64,000 nt of DNA from CBDCFV01 sp965261795 (GTDB lineage Bacteria > Chloroflexota > Dehalococcoidia > Lucifugimonadales > UBA3495): contig OZ253476.1 of the NCBI GenBank assembly GCA_965261795.1, positions 1,984,001 to 2,048,000 on the forward strand, in the 5' to 3' direction. The first letter of the stretch is position 1; every line of letters begins with the position of its first letter. The notes under the pieces are model-generated. The model saw nothing but the letters and a program-made list of their open reading frames with translations. It ran no database searches and was not told where the DNA came from. The position numbers were made by a program, and so were the translations under genes. Positions 33,393 through 42,288 of the stretch are shown in pieces.

Positions 33393-34340
33393 TCAGAACA
33401 ACGCGATGGGATTCACGGGAGAACCGGTAACGTTCCTCAACTTCAACGGCCCCAGCGTTATCATGAATTCGTAGCGGTTGCGCTCCCGGCAGGCCACGCT
33501 CAGCTCTTCCAGGTTGGCGTTGTCGATGAACCACAACCCCAGCGTGACCAAGCACATGGTATGCAGGGGCGATCCAATGGTGGCGTAGTGGCTGGGGCGG
33601 ACGTCGTTGGGGGTGTCGGTCCCCAGCATGGCTACACCACGTTCCTTGAACCATGGGGCGCAGGCGACTTGGCAGGCGGTGGCGGGATCATAGCTGCCGA
33701 CCGGCCCAGTGTCCAACCGTTTGCGGTAGTTGCCCGTCCGCACCAACAGCAGGTCCCCCTCCTCCACACGGACGCCGTGGGCCTCCTCGGCGGCCTCCAG
33801 GTCGTCCGGCATGACCGGTTCGTTGGGAGGAACCCAATCGATACCCCGCAGCGTTGGAATGTCCAGCAGAATTCCCTTGGTAACGATGCCCTCCGACGCT
33901 GCCTCGATGGAGTGGGTCTGCGCTCCCTCGCGGGATGTGATCCGGTTGGCGGGCTGGCCGTTGTACAGCTTGCCTTGCCATGAATAGTGGGACAAAGCGT
34001 CTATATGGGTGATGGTCTGCCCGTGAAAGACCATGCCGATGTACTCGGCAGCGCCCCGGCGGGTCAAACGCCGTTCCGGAGGATCGGTGTCGCGGCCTTC
34101 CCCGCTGTCCACCATGTACCGTTGCACTTGGTAGGTAATGTCTGGGGCAGTTTCGGTAAGTATGGGGCGGGCGCAGCTTACCGCAACGCCGTCTTGAACC
34201 AAAGCCGCCGCCTGCTTTCTTTTGGCCGGTGTAATCAGGTTCAAACAACCCTTCTGGTCGTCATCGCCCCAGCGGCCCCAGTTGCTAAGGCTGTCGAACC
34301 ACTCCAGCACTTGGGCTTCCGACGGTATTTCCGCAGCCAT
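33393..34340 (-). CDS. Cyclase-family (kynurenine formamidase-like) metal hydrolase
   Basis: A 315-residue protein of the PF04199 cyclase family. The metal-binding HxxxDxxxH is in GQTITHIDALSHYSW. The core WGRWGDDDQKGCLNLI is typical of larger members annotated as cyclases. It would hydrolyse an amide or lactone; substrate unknown. ATG 34340 is preceded by AAGGAGG. Convergent with the membrane protein. Confidence 0.88.
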   Translation of the reverse strand: MAAEIPSEAQVLEWFDSLSNWGRWGDDDQKGCLNLITPAKRKQAAALVQDGVAVSCARPILTETAPDITYQVQRYMVDSGEGRDTDPPERRLTRRGAAEYIGMVFHGQTITHIDALSHYSWQGKLYNGQPANRITSREGAQTHSIEAASEGIVTKGILLDIPTLRGIDWVPPNEPVMPDDLEAAEEAHGVRVEEGDLLLVRTGNYRKRLDTGPVGSYDPATACQVACAPWFKERGVAMLGTDTPNDVRPSHYATIGSPLHTMCLVTLGLWFIDNANLEELSVACRERNRYEFMITLGPLKLRNVTGSPVNPIALF

Positions 34341-34489
34341 CAGAGCCTCCTTATATCCTTAACGTAGGTATTCTTGACGGTAGGTACCCTTGGGCTGACC
34401 GCGCTAATTGTTCGATGGCCTTTCCCCGCCCCGAGATTATTCAAGCCAGTGGCGAAACGCCGGTAACGGACAGGAGAATGGACCACCGG

Positions 34490-35248
34490 CTACTGGCCTC
34501 TCAGGCGCCGGAGTTGGGCTTCCGCTTCCCGGGCACGGGCTTCGGCGGCGTCACGCTCGGCTTCGGCGGTGAGGCGGGCTTGGCGTTCGGCAATACGCTC
34601 GTCGGCCTCCTCGTCGTGGGTGCGGAGGTAGCCTTGGGCTGCCGGGTCGTACCAGCGGAGGTGACCGTATTCCCAGCATAAGTACAGGCCCAAAACTGCG
34701 CTGTGGCCCCAATAGCGGGCATGGTTCACCTCGTCGACGGCGATGGGCACATAAACACCGTCAACCAGCCGGTCGCCGGCCAGCCCGGCCGGGTAGTACT
34801 CCCCGCCGGTAGGGTCGAATCGCCAGTATTCCGGCACGCCATAGTTGGCGTAGCCTTCCCGCTTGGCGGTGTAGTCGTTACGTCCCGTGGTCTTGGAGGC
34901 GACTTCCAGCACGAAGTCGGGCGGCTTGCCCCGTTCGTCGATGGAGTAACCTTCTTGGGCGATGATGCCGCCCCGGTCTATATTGAAGGCGATGAGCAGG
35001 TCGGGTTTCAGCAGGCCCTCCCCTTGATTGTGTCGCCAGCCCAAGGGGATTTCGCCCAGGACGATGGTCGTGTCCGGGGAACCTAAGTGGCGGCGGAGGG
35101 CCGATGGATGGCCGGGATCGTAGAGGAAAATAGGGTTTTGCATATCGTCCCTGGGGGGCAATTCCGGGAAGATGTTATCCGGCGCGTCGGCGGGCGGCGG
35201 ACGGAAGCCGTCTGTCCTGAGCTTGCCGAACGGGGGCTTGGTAGTCAT
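34490..35248 (-). CDS. Uma2-family restriction endonuclease-like protein
   Basis: A 252-residue PD-(D/E)xK-fold protein. Catalytic region: KPDLLIAFN and PDFVLEVASKTTGRND, then YANYGVPEYWRFDPTGGEYY. The C-terminal 50 residues form a charged coiled coil (ADERIAERQARLTAEAERDA). ATG 35248 follows GAGG. Residues 5-13 (PPFGKLRTDGF) are an in-frame copy of a dispersed CTTCGGCAAGCTCAGGACAG-type repeat. Uma2 proteins often occur in large numbers; their role is unclear. The unused extension upstream to 35470 has no support. Confidence 0.85.
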   Translation of the reverse strand: MTTKPPFGKLRTDGFRPPPADAPDNIFPELPPRDDMQNPIFLYDPGHPSALRRHLGSPDTTIVLGEIPLGWRHNQGEGLLKPDLLIAFNIDRGGIIAQEGYSIDERGKPPDFVLEVASKTTGRNDYTAKREGYANYGVPEYWRFDPTGGEYYPAGLAGDRLVDGVYVPIAVDEVNHARYWGHSAVLGLYLCWEYGHLRWYDPAAQGYLRTHDEEADERIAERQARLTAEAERDAAEARAREAEAQLRRLRGQ

Positions 35249-35344
35249 AGCGAAGCCTCGCGGAGCGGGATGGCGCTGTCCCGTATTATATGTCGGGGAA
35301 CGGCCAATACCAAAGGGGGTTGAGAGAGACGGATAAATCGGGTG

Positions 35345-35373
35345 TTGAAGCGGAATGGCCGGTAAACTATAAT
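35345..35373 (+). promoter_or_regulatory. Likely sigma70-type promoter
   Basis: TTGAAG (35345-35350), exactly 17 bases, then a perfect TATAAT (35368-35373). It points at the oxidoreductase starting at 35526 and would give a leader of about 145 bases. Confidence 0.6.
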
Positions 35374-35525
35374 GCGCCTGAACGTAATCCAAAGCCGCAA
35401 TTGCGGCGGGACACCGAAATCGGGCGTCCGGTTGGCCGAGAGGCACAGCGGCTGCGGAGCAACACTGCACCGGCGACCATCAGAGACCCCGATTGTAGCG
35501 GCAGTACAGTAAGGAGGAGTGGTCT

Positions 35526-36776
35526 ATGGTAGAGCAATTGGCCAGGCCCAAAGACAAGGCGGAGATCTACTGGTTCTCTGAGCAACCTTACGGGCACGTC
35601 AGCAACGCAGACTTGGAACAATTCGAGTCGGGGCGTCTTGGATTCCCCAACACCTACTTCGACCCCCAAAAAGCCAGTGTGCTGTACAACCAGTATCACG
35701 AGCAGTACGCCCTGGCCGACGAAGTAGGCTTCGACGGCATCATGAGCAACGAACACCATGCTTCCTACTGGTGCATGAAGCCTTCGGTCAACCTGGATGC
35801 CGCGGTCATCGCCAAGCTGACCAAGCGCGTCAAGATAGCCATCCTGGGTAACGTTATCGCCATCAACGATCCCATCCGCATGGCAGAGGAGATCGCCATG
35901 CTGGACTGCTATTCCGGCGGCCGGATTATCTCCGGCTTCGTCCGCGGCACCGCCGTGGAAACCCTGCAGGGTGGAATTGCGCCCCCGGAAAACCGGGAAC
36001 GCTTCGAAGAAGCCCACGACCTGATCATCAAGTGTTGGACGGAGCCGGGCCCCTTCCGTTATGAAGGGAAGCATTACCAGTACCGCGTGGTGAACCCGTG
36101 GGTAGTGCCGATGCAGAAGCCCCGCCCGGACATCTGGTTCCCCGGCACCGGCAGTCCCGAGAGCGTGGTATGGGCCGCCAAGCACAAGCACCCTTACATG
36201 AACCTTGGCGCTTTGGTGGACACGACCGAGTGGCTGAAGCAGGTCTACATTGACACCGCCGAAGAGGAAGGTTGGCAAGCGGGCCCGGAACACTTCGGCT
36301 ACCTGCTACGGTGCTTGGTCGCCGACACCGACGAAAAAGCCATCGAACTGGGCCGGGAATTCATGTGGACCATTGAGCACCGGCAACGCGGACCGATGGA
36401 ACACAACGACCCGCCCGGTTACCAGTCCCGCGCATCCGTTGAGATCAAGGCGCAGCGCCCCACCGGCAATGTGGCCGGAGCGGGCGGGCTGGGCGTCGGC
36501 CTTAGCTACGACCAGCTCCGGGGCGTCAATAACATCATTGTCGGCAGTCCCGATACCGTAACCCAGAAGCTGACCGAGGTTATAGAACGCCTTAGCCCCG
36601 GGTACATCCACATCTACGGCAACGAAGGCGCGATGAAGCACGAGGACGTGATGCGCTCGATCCAGCTATTGGGCAACGAGGTTATACCCGCGCTGCACGA
36701 AGTGCAACTGCAACCCTACGACAACCGCCCCCGGGCCGCCCGTCCCACGACGGGTACGGCGGGTTTGGCGCCGTAG
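35526..36776 (+). CDS. LLM-class flavin-dependent oxidoreductase
   Basis: A 416-residue luciferase-like protein, larger than the other three in the window. It has GFDGIMSNEHHASYW, ILGNVIAINDPIRMAEEIA and LDCYSGGRIISGFVRG. ATG 35526 is preceded by AAGGAGGAG. The C-terminus is Pro/Arg-rich. It stands alone between a consensus promoter and a strong terminator, so it is a single-gene transcription unit. Substrate unknown. Confidence 0.9.
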   Translation: MVEQLARPKDKAEIYWFSEQPYGHVSNADLEQFESGRLGFPNTYFDPQKASVLYNQYHEQYALADEVGFDGIMSNEHHASYWCMKPSVNLDAAVIAKLTKRVKIAILGNVIAINDPIRMAEEIAMLDCYSGGRIISGFVRGTAVETLQGGIAPPENRERFEEAHDLIIKCWTEPGPFRYEGKHYQYRVVNPWVVPMQKPRPDIWFPGTGSPESVVWAAKHKHPYMNLGALVDTTEWLKQVYIDTAEEEGWQAGPEHFGYLLRCLVADTDEKAIELGREFMWTIEHRQRGPMEHNDPPGYQSRASVEIKAQRPTGNVAGAGGLGVGLSYDQLRGVNNIIVGSPDTVTQKLTEVIERLSPGYIHIYGNEGAMKHEDVMRSIQLLGNEVIPALHEVQLQPYDNRPRAARPTTGTAGLAP

Positions 36777-36806
36777 GTTCTCAGGAAGGCCACCCGATAA
36801 TGAGAC

Positions 36807-36845
36807 AAGCCCCCGGCCAGCAACGGCCGGGGGCTTTTGTTATTG
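36807..36845 (+). terminator. Strong intrinsic terminator
   Basis: A perfect 12-bp stem AAGCCCCCGGCC/GGCCGGGGGCTT (36807-36818/36825-36836) with loop AGCAAC, then TTTTGTTATT. It ends the oxidoreductase transcript. A near copy of the stem lies at 42226. Confidence 0.92.
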
Positions 36846-37014
36846 TGGAATTCCTGCCGGAGTCTTTGGAACGATGCGACTGCGTCCGGCAAATTGTCAC
36901 AACAAGCAAGACTCGCGCCTAAGTTCTGCGTGAATGTAACGGTAAAATGGTACGTGACGGGCGGAAGAACTACCGCGTATCGTCAATCCAATCCGGCACG
37001 GAGAGCATACTCTG

Positions 37015-40000
37015 ATGCTTGACGGTAGCAGCCTCCCCTTGACTCGGTGCCTCTCCGTAGACTTGGAGGTCGGTGTCAAAGACGGTCGAATCCACAAATT
37101 CGCCGGAATACGGGCGGATACCGGTCAGTTTGTGACTTTTTCCGGCGAAGCAAGCCGACTTGCCGCGGCTTTGGCAAGATTGGATGAGCTGGCCGATGGA
37201 GCAGACTTCCTGCTGGGCCATAACCTGATCGGGTTCGATTTGCCCCACCTCCAGGCCGCTAGTCCCGGGTTGCGGCTATTGGAGCTTCCCGCGGTGGATA
37301 CTCTCCGGCTCAATCCTCTTGCCTTCCCCCGCAATCCATATCATCACTTGGTCAAGCATTACCAGGACGGGCAGCTAAAACGAGGGAGGATCAACGATCC
37401 GGAACTGGATGCGAGACTCACAATGGAGGTATTCAGAGACCAACAGGAAGCTCTCCGAAGCACTCCGCCAGACCTGCTTGCCGCTTGGCATGGGCTGACC
37501 TCGTCAGACGGCGGTGAGGGATTCGACAGGTTTTTTTCAACCATTCGGGCGTTGCCGAGACCGACTGATGCCGAAACCCTTGACGCAATTCGGACGAGAC
37601 TGGAAGGCATATCCTGCCGGACGCAGGCCGCCGAGGTCCTTGCCGACATATCCCATTACGGCTGGCCGCTGGCCTACGCGCTGGCGTGGCTGTCGGTAGC
37701 CGGCAGCAACTCGGTCATGCCCCCATGGGTGCGGCACCAGTTCCCCGAGGCTGGACGATTGGTTCGCCGGTTGCGCGACAGCGCCTGTTCCAACCCTGCA
37801 TGTAGTTGGTGCCGGAAACATCATGACGCCTGCAAGGAACTTGCCCGTTGGTTTGGCTTCACGGCCTTCAGGCCGGAGCCGGTGGATGAGGCGGGACGGC
37901 CGATGCAGCAGTCGATTGCGGAGGCGGCGCTGGCAGGGGAGCATGTGCTGGGAATTCTGCCCACCGGAGTCGGCAAGTCGGTCTGTTATCAGGTGCCTGC
38001 CTTGTCCCGTTACGATAAGACAGGCGCCTTGACGGTGGTAATCTCTCCGCTGGTGGCCTTGATGGCCGACCAAGTAGCCGGGCTGGAAGCCCGGGGCATC
38101 TTCTCCTGCGTGACAGTCAACGGGCTTCTCTCCATGCCGGAGAGGGCCGATGCATTGGAACGGGTGAGGCTGGGGGATGCCAGCATCCTCCTGGTCTCGC
38201 CAGAGCAGCTTCGAAGCGTGTCGCTGCGCAGGGCCTTGGAACAACGTGAGATTGGCGCCTGGGTGCTGGATGAAGCCCATTGCCTTTCCAGATGGGGACA
38301 CGATTTCCGGCCCGATTACCGCTACGTTGGTCGTTTCATTCGTGAGAAGGCAAGAGATGAGTCGCCGCCGCCGGTGTTGTGCCTGACCGCCACAGCCAAG
38401 CCCGACGTGCAAGCCGACATTGTGGACTATTTCCAGCGGGAACTCGGAATCCAATTGAAGGTTTTCGACGGTGGTGCACAGCGGACCAACCTGGAATTTG
38501 TAGTGGTCCAAACCAGCGGCGGGGAAAAGTTCGCCCATATCCACCAGATACTGGCTGCCGACCTACCAGAGGACGATACAGGAGGCGCCATAGTCTATTG
38601 CGCCACCCGTCGGCACACCGAAGAGGTTGCGGCATTCCTGCAGACCAAGGGAGTAAAAGCGGACTACTTCCACGCGAGACTGCCGCCCGAGACCAAGAAG
38701 AACGTGCAGGAAAGCTTCATCCGCGGTGAATTGCAGGTTATCGTCGCCACCAATGCCTTCGGGATGGGCATAGACAAGCCGAACGTGCGAGTGGTGGTCC
38801 ATGCCGACGTTCCCGGTTCTTTGGAGAACTACCTGCAGGAGGCCGGCCGGGCTGGGCGGGACCAGCAGAAGGCGCGCTGCGTACTGCTTTACACCCAGGA
38901 CGATGTGGAGCGCCAGTTCGGCATGTCAGCCCGCTCGCGGCTTACCCGCAAGGAAATTCACGGCGTCCTCAGGGCGATCCGCAATATGGACCGTAAGAAA
39001 CGCTTGGGTGGGGAGGTAGTCGCCACTGCCGGTGAGATTCTGCTCGAGGACGAAGACAAGGCGTTCGAACGAGATTCGACCACCGACGATACCAGGGTGC
39101 GCACCGCAGTGGCATGGTTGGAGGAGGCGGTGCTGCTGACCCGTGAGGAGAACCGGGTGCAGGTCTTTCCCTCCTCTTTGCGGGTGAGTTCCGTGACGGA
39201 TGCTCGAAACAGGATCGGAAAAGCTCCTATCGCCACATCTTACCGCAACCAATTGCTGAAGATCACGGAGGCGTTAATCCAAGCCAACCCGGACGAGGGT
39301 ATTTCCACTGACGAGCTAATGGCTGAGTCCGGCTTGACCCCCGAGGGTGTGAGGAACGCGCTTTACGACCTGGAGCAGTTGGGCATCGCCAGCAACGACA
39401 CCGCGTTGACCGCCTTCGTCCACACCGGAGTGGAGCGGTCCTCCAGGGCGCGATTCAGACAAGCGGCGGGGCTGGAAGAAGGGCTGATTGACCTGCTGCG
39501 CCTGGACGCCCCGGACATGGGCACCGGTGACAGCTCTGCATTGCATCTCCGTGTCGCCACGCAACGTCTCAAAGACGAGGGTCATGCCTACGCCCTGCCT
39601 GAACGTCTGACAAGAATAGTGCGCAGCATCGCCGCTGACGGGCGCGGCGAGGGCGGGAGTGGCGGTAGCCTTGGCATACGTGGATCGCATTCCGAGACTA
39701 TGCAGATTACATTGCAACGGGAATGGCGGGCGTTGGTGAGGACGGCTGAGCTACGCCGCGCGGCCGCCGGGCGCTTGCTGGACCACCTGCTCGCCTGTCT
39801 ACCGCCGGGAAGCCGGGGTACGGACCTCCTGGCGGAGACCACCTTGGGCAAGCTGCTGGCGACGATAAACTCCGACATGACCCTGATGAGTGAAGTAAAG
39901 TACCCCACCAGGCTGCTCGACCATGCGCTGCTGTGGCTGCACGAGCAGGAAGTCATCAGGCTGAACAAAGGTTTGGCAGTGTTTCGGCCCGCCATGACGA

Positions 40001-42129
40001 TTCGCTTGAAGCCGGAGCGACGTGGATTTTCCCAAGCCGACTTCGATCCTCTCAAGCTCCATTACGATGAACAGGTCGCGCAGATCCACGTGATGGCGGA
40101 ATACGTCGAGCGTGGCTTGAAGGTTATGGCTGAAGCCCTGCGCTTGGTGGTGGACTATTTCAGCCTTCGCCGAGCGGAGTTCCTTCGCCGTTGGCTCCCG
40201 GACCGGGAGACGGAGATGTCACGCCAGACCACGCCGGAGTCGTGGCAGACTATCGTCGAAAACCTGAACAATCCCGTCCAGCGCCGTATTGTGGCCGACG
40301 ACCGGGAGCAGACCAACGTACTGGTGCTCGCAGGCCCAGGGTCCGGTAAGACCAGAGTCCTGGTACACCGCATCGCTTATCTGATACGAGCCAGGCGCGA
40401 GAACCCTCGCGGCATCCTGGCGCTGGCGTATAACCGGCATGCTGCGGTGGAAATACGCCGCCGATTGGCAGAATTGATTGGCGACGATGCCCGGGGAGTC
40501 ATCGTGCTTACCTGCCACGCCCTCGCCATGAGACTGGTGGGCGCTAGTTTCTCCGGACGTGCGGAGCGCCTGACGGAAGAGGCATTCCATGAAGTCCTCA
40601 GAGAGGCTGCGGCCATGCTTCGCGGTGAAGGGCTGCCGCCCGAAGAGGCGGATGAACAAAGGGCGCGGCTGTTGCGAGGATTCCGTTGGATTCTGGTGGA
40701 CGAGTACCAGGATGTCGGTCCAGAGCAGTACGAGCTTATTTCCTCTCTAGCCGGCAGGGCTCTATTGGACGAGGACGACAAGCTAAGCCTTTTCGCGGTA
40801 GGAGACGACGATCAGAATATCTATGCGTTTAATGGCTCGTCGGTGGAGTTTATACGCCGTTTTGAGACGGACTATAGTGCGAGGCCTGCGTTCTTGACCG
40901 GGAATTATCGCTCCGCCGGTCATATTATCGCGGCTGCCAACTCTGTCATCGAACCGGCCTGGCAGCGTATGAAGGCCGGGCATCCCATCGAGGTTGACCG
41001 AGCGCGGAGGAGGGAGCCTCCCGGGGGTGCGTGGACACTATATGACCCAGTTGCCCAAGGTAGGGTCCAGATACTGCCGGTTGGCACGACTCCTGCCTCC
41101 CAAGCCCAAGCGGTTGTTTCGGAATTGAAAAGGCTGGCTGGGGTCGCGCCTGACTGGAGTTGGTCTAACTGTGCGGTGATAGCTCGGGAATGGAGCTACC
41201 TGGACCCGGTACGCAGCCTTTGTGAACTTGAAGGCATCCCGGTGCAAATGGCCAACGAGGAGTTCTCGGGTGTCTGGCATTTGAGGGAGACCAGAGGGCT
41301 GGTGAAATGGATACGGGGGCGCGATTCCAAACTGGTCAACAGCGCGGACGTGCATGGTTGGTTGACCAACCAACCACCCGGCCGTTGGACGGAGTTGCTC
41401 CAAGAGGCGGTAGCCGAATACGCTCTGGAGACCGGCGGCGTAGAAACGCCGGTGGACCACATCATTGAATGGCTGGCGGAGTGGGGACGGGAAGTGCGAC
41501 GCCGCCAGCGAGGTCTACTTCTGCTGACCGCGCACCGGGCCAAAGGGTTGGAGTTCGACCACGTGGTCGTACTGGATGGAGGATGGGACCGGGTCGGGCG
41601 TGGGGAAGACGCAGATGCACCGCGCCGGCTCTACTACGTGGCCATGACCAGGGCGCGCCATACTCTCACCCTGAGCCGTTTTCCGGGGCCTCATCATTTG
41701 CAGGATGCCTTACGGGACAGTCCCTCGATCTTGAAACGCGAGACACTTTCCCACCTCCCTCCGACAGCGGCGGAACTTAATCGCCGGTATCGAAGGCTAA
41801 ACCTGCGGGACGTGTTTTTGAGTTTCGCGGGGTACTTTCTCCCCGATCACTCGGTGCATCGCGCTATTGCCGCCCTCTCGCCCGGCGATCTGCTACAGGT
41901 GCGAGTCCGGTTCAATCGTTGGGAGTTGGCGGATAGCAACGGGATGGTCGTTGGACAGCTTGCGGCCAGATTTGAGGCCCCTGCAGGCATGCGGCCCGCG
42001 TTTGCCACCGTCTGGGCCATCGCCACTTGGGACCGTGAACGGTCTGAACCCCAATTCAGAGAGGGACTCCAATGCGGTTCCTGGGAAGTGGTGGTCCCGG
42101 AGTTGGTGTTTGAGCCGAGCACGGGTTAA
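37015..42129 (+). CDS. DnaQ-like exonuclease / RecQ helicase / UvrD helicase fusion
   Basis: A single 1704-residue protein with three nucleic-acid modules. (1) Residues 1-150: DnaQ-like DEDD exonuclease, with D16 and E18 (LSVDLEVG), D75 (HNLIGFDLPHL) and D132. (2) About 290-700: RecQ-type SF2 helicase with Walker A LPTGVGKS near 313-321, motif II VLDEAHC near 418 and motif VI QEAGRAGRDQ; a winged-helix-like region follows. (3) About 1070-1600: UvrD/PcrA-type SF1 helicase with LAGPGSGKTRVLVHR near 1106, ILVDEYQDV near 1228, VGDDDQNIYAFNG, TAHRAKGLEFDHVVVLDGGW and YYVAMTRARH. All catalytic residues are present. ATG 37015 has a rather distant GGAGAG. Likely role: DNA repair, recombination or defence. 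It has no partner gene. Confidence 0.9.
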   Translation: MLDGSSLPLTRCLSVDLEVGVKDGRIHKFAGIRADTGQFVTFSGEASRLAAALARLDELADGADFLLGHNLIGFDLPHLQAASPGLRLLELPAVDTLRLNPLAFPRNPYHHLVKHYQDGQLKRGRINDPELDARLTMEVFRDQQEALRSTPPDLLAAWHGLTSSDGGEGFDRFFSTIRALPRPTDAETLDAIRTRLEGISCRTQAAEVLADISHYGWPLAYALAWLSVAGSNSVMPPWVRHQFPEAGRLVRRLRDSACSNPACSWCRKHHDACKELARWFGFTAFRPEPVDEAGRPMQQSIAEAALAGEHVLGILPTGVGKSVCYQVPALSRYDKTGALTVVISPLVALMADQVAGLEARGIFSCVTVNGLLSMPERADALERVRLGDASILLVSPEQLRSVSLRRALEQREIGAWVLDEAHCLSRWGHDFRPDYRYVGRFIREKARDESPPPVLCLTATAKPDVQADIVDYFQRELGIQLKVFDGGAQRTNLEFVVVQTSGGEKFAHIHQILAADLPEDDTGGAIVYCATRRHTEEVAAFLQTKGVKADYFHARLPPETKKNVQESFIRGELQVIVATNAFGMGIDKPNVRVVVHADVPGSLENYLQEAGRAGRDQQKARCVLLYTQDDVERQFGMSARSRLTRKEIHGVLRAIRNMDRKKRLGGEVVATAGEILLEDEDKAFERDSTTDDTRVRTAVAWLEEAVLLTREENRVQVFPSSLRVSSVTDARNRIGKAPIATSYRNQLLKITEALIQANPDEGISTDELMAESGLTPEGVRNALYDLEQLGIASNDTALTAFVHTGVERSSRARFRQAAGLEEGLIDLLRLDAPDMGTGDSSALHLRVATQRLKDEGHAYALPERLTRIVRSIAADGRGEGGSGGSLGIRGSHSETMQITLQREWRALVRTAELRRAAAGRLLDHLLACLPPGSRGTDLLAETTLGKLLATINSDMTLMSEVKYPTRLLDHALLWLHEQEVIRLNKGLAVFRPAMTIRLKPERRGFSQADFDPLKLHYDEQVAQIHVMAEYVERGLKVMAEALRLVVDYFSLRRAEFLRRWLPDRETEMSRQTTPESWQTIVENLNNPVQRRIVADDREQTNVLVLAGPGSGKTRVLVHRIAYLIRARRENPRGILALAYNRHAAVEIRRRLAELIGDDARGVIVLTCHALAMRLVGASFSGRAERLTEEAFHEVLREAAAMLRGEGLPPEEADEQRARLLRGFRWILVDEYQDVGPEQYELISSLAGRALLDEDDKLSLFAVGDDDQNIYAFNGSSVEFIRRFETDYSARPAFLTGNYRSAGHIIAAANSVIEPAWQRMKAGHPIEVDRARRREPPGGAWTLYDPVAQGRVQILPVGTTPASQAQAVVSELKRLAGVAPDWSWSNCAVIAREWSYLDPVRSLCELEGIPVQMANEEFSGVWHLRETRGLVKWIRGRDSKLVNSADVHGWLTNQPPGRWTELLQEAVAEYALETGGVETPVDHIIEWLAEWGREVRRRQRGLLLLTAHRAKGLEFDHVVVLDGGWDRVGRGEDADAPRRLYYVAMTRARHTLTLSRFPGPHHLQDALRDSPSILKRETLSHLPPTAAELNRRYRRLNLRDVFLSFAGYFLPDHSVHRAIAALSPGDLLQVRVRFNRWELADSNGMVVGQLAARFEAPAGMRPAFATVWAIATWDRERSEPQFREGLQCGSWEVVVPELVFEPSTG

Positions 42130-42225
42130 GCGACTAACTTGACCCAAAGAAGGCATGGGGCCTTCTGAGTAGTCGCAAACCTTTCGCCCGCCGCAACGGG
42201 TAGGTTTGTACTCGCCGGTGTGACA

Positions 42226-42255
42226 AAGCCCCCGGCCAGCAACAGCCGGGGGCTT
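42226..42255. terminator. Bidirectional terminator-like hairpin between convergent genes
   Basis: AAGCCCCCGGC pairs with GCCGGGGGCTT (42226-42236/42245-42255), a variant of the hairpin at 36807. T-tracts are short on both strands. It lies between the helicase stop at 42129 and the ThDP-enzyme stop at 42289 and can serve both. Confidence 0.65.
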
Positions 42256-42288
42256 CCGCATTGGGCGAGGATGACAGGTCGGGCAGGT

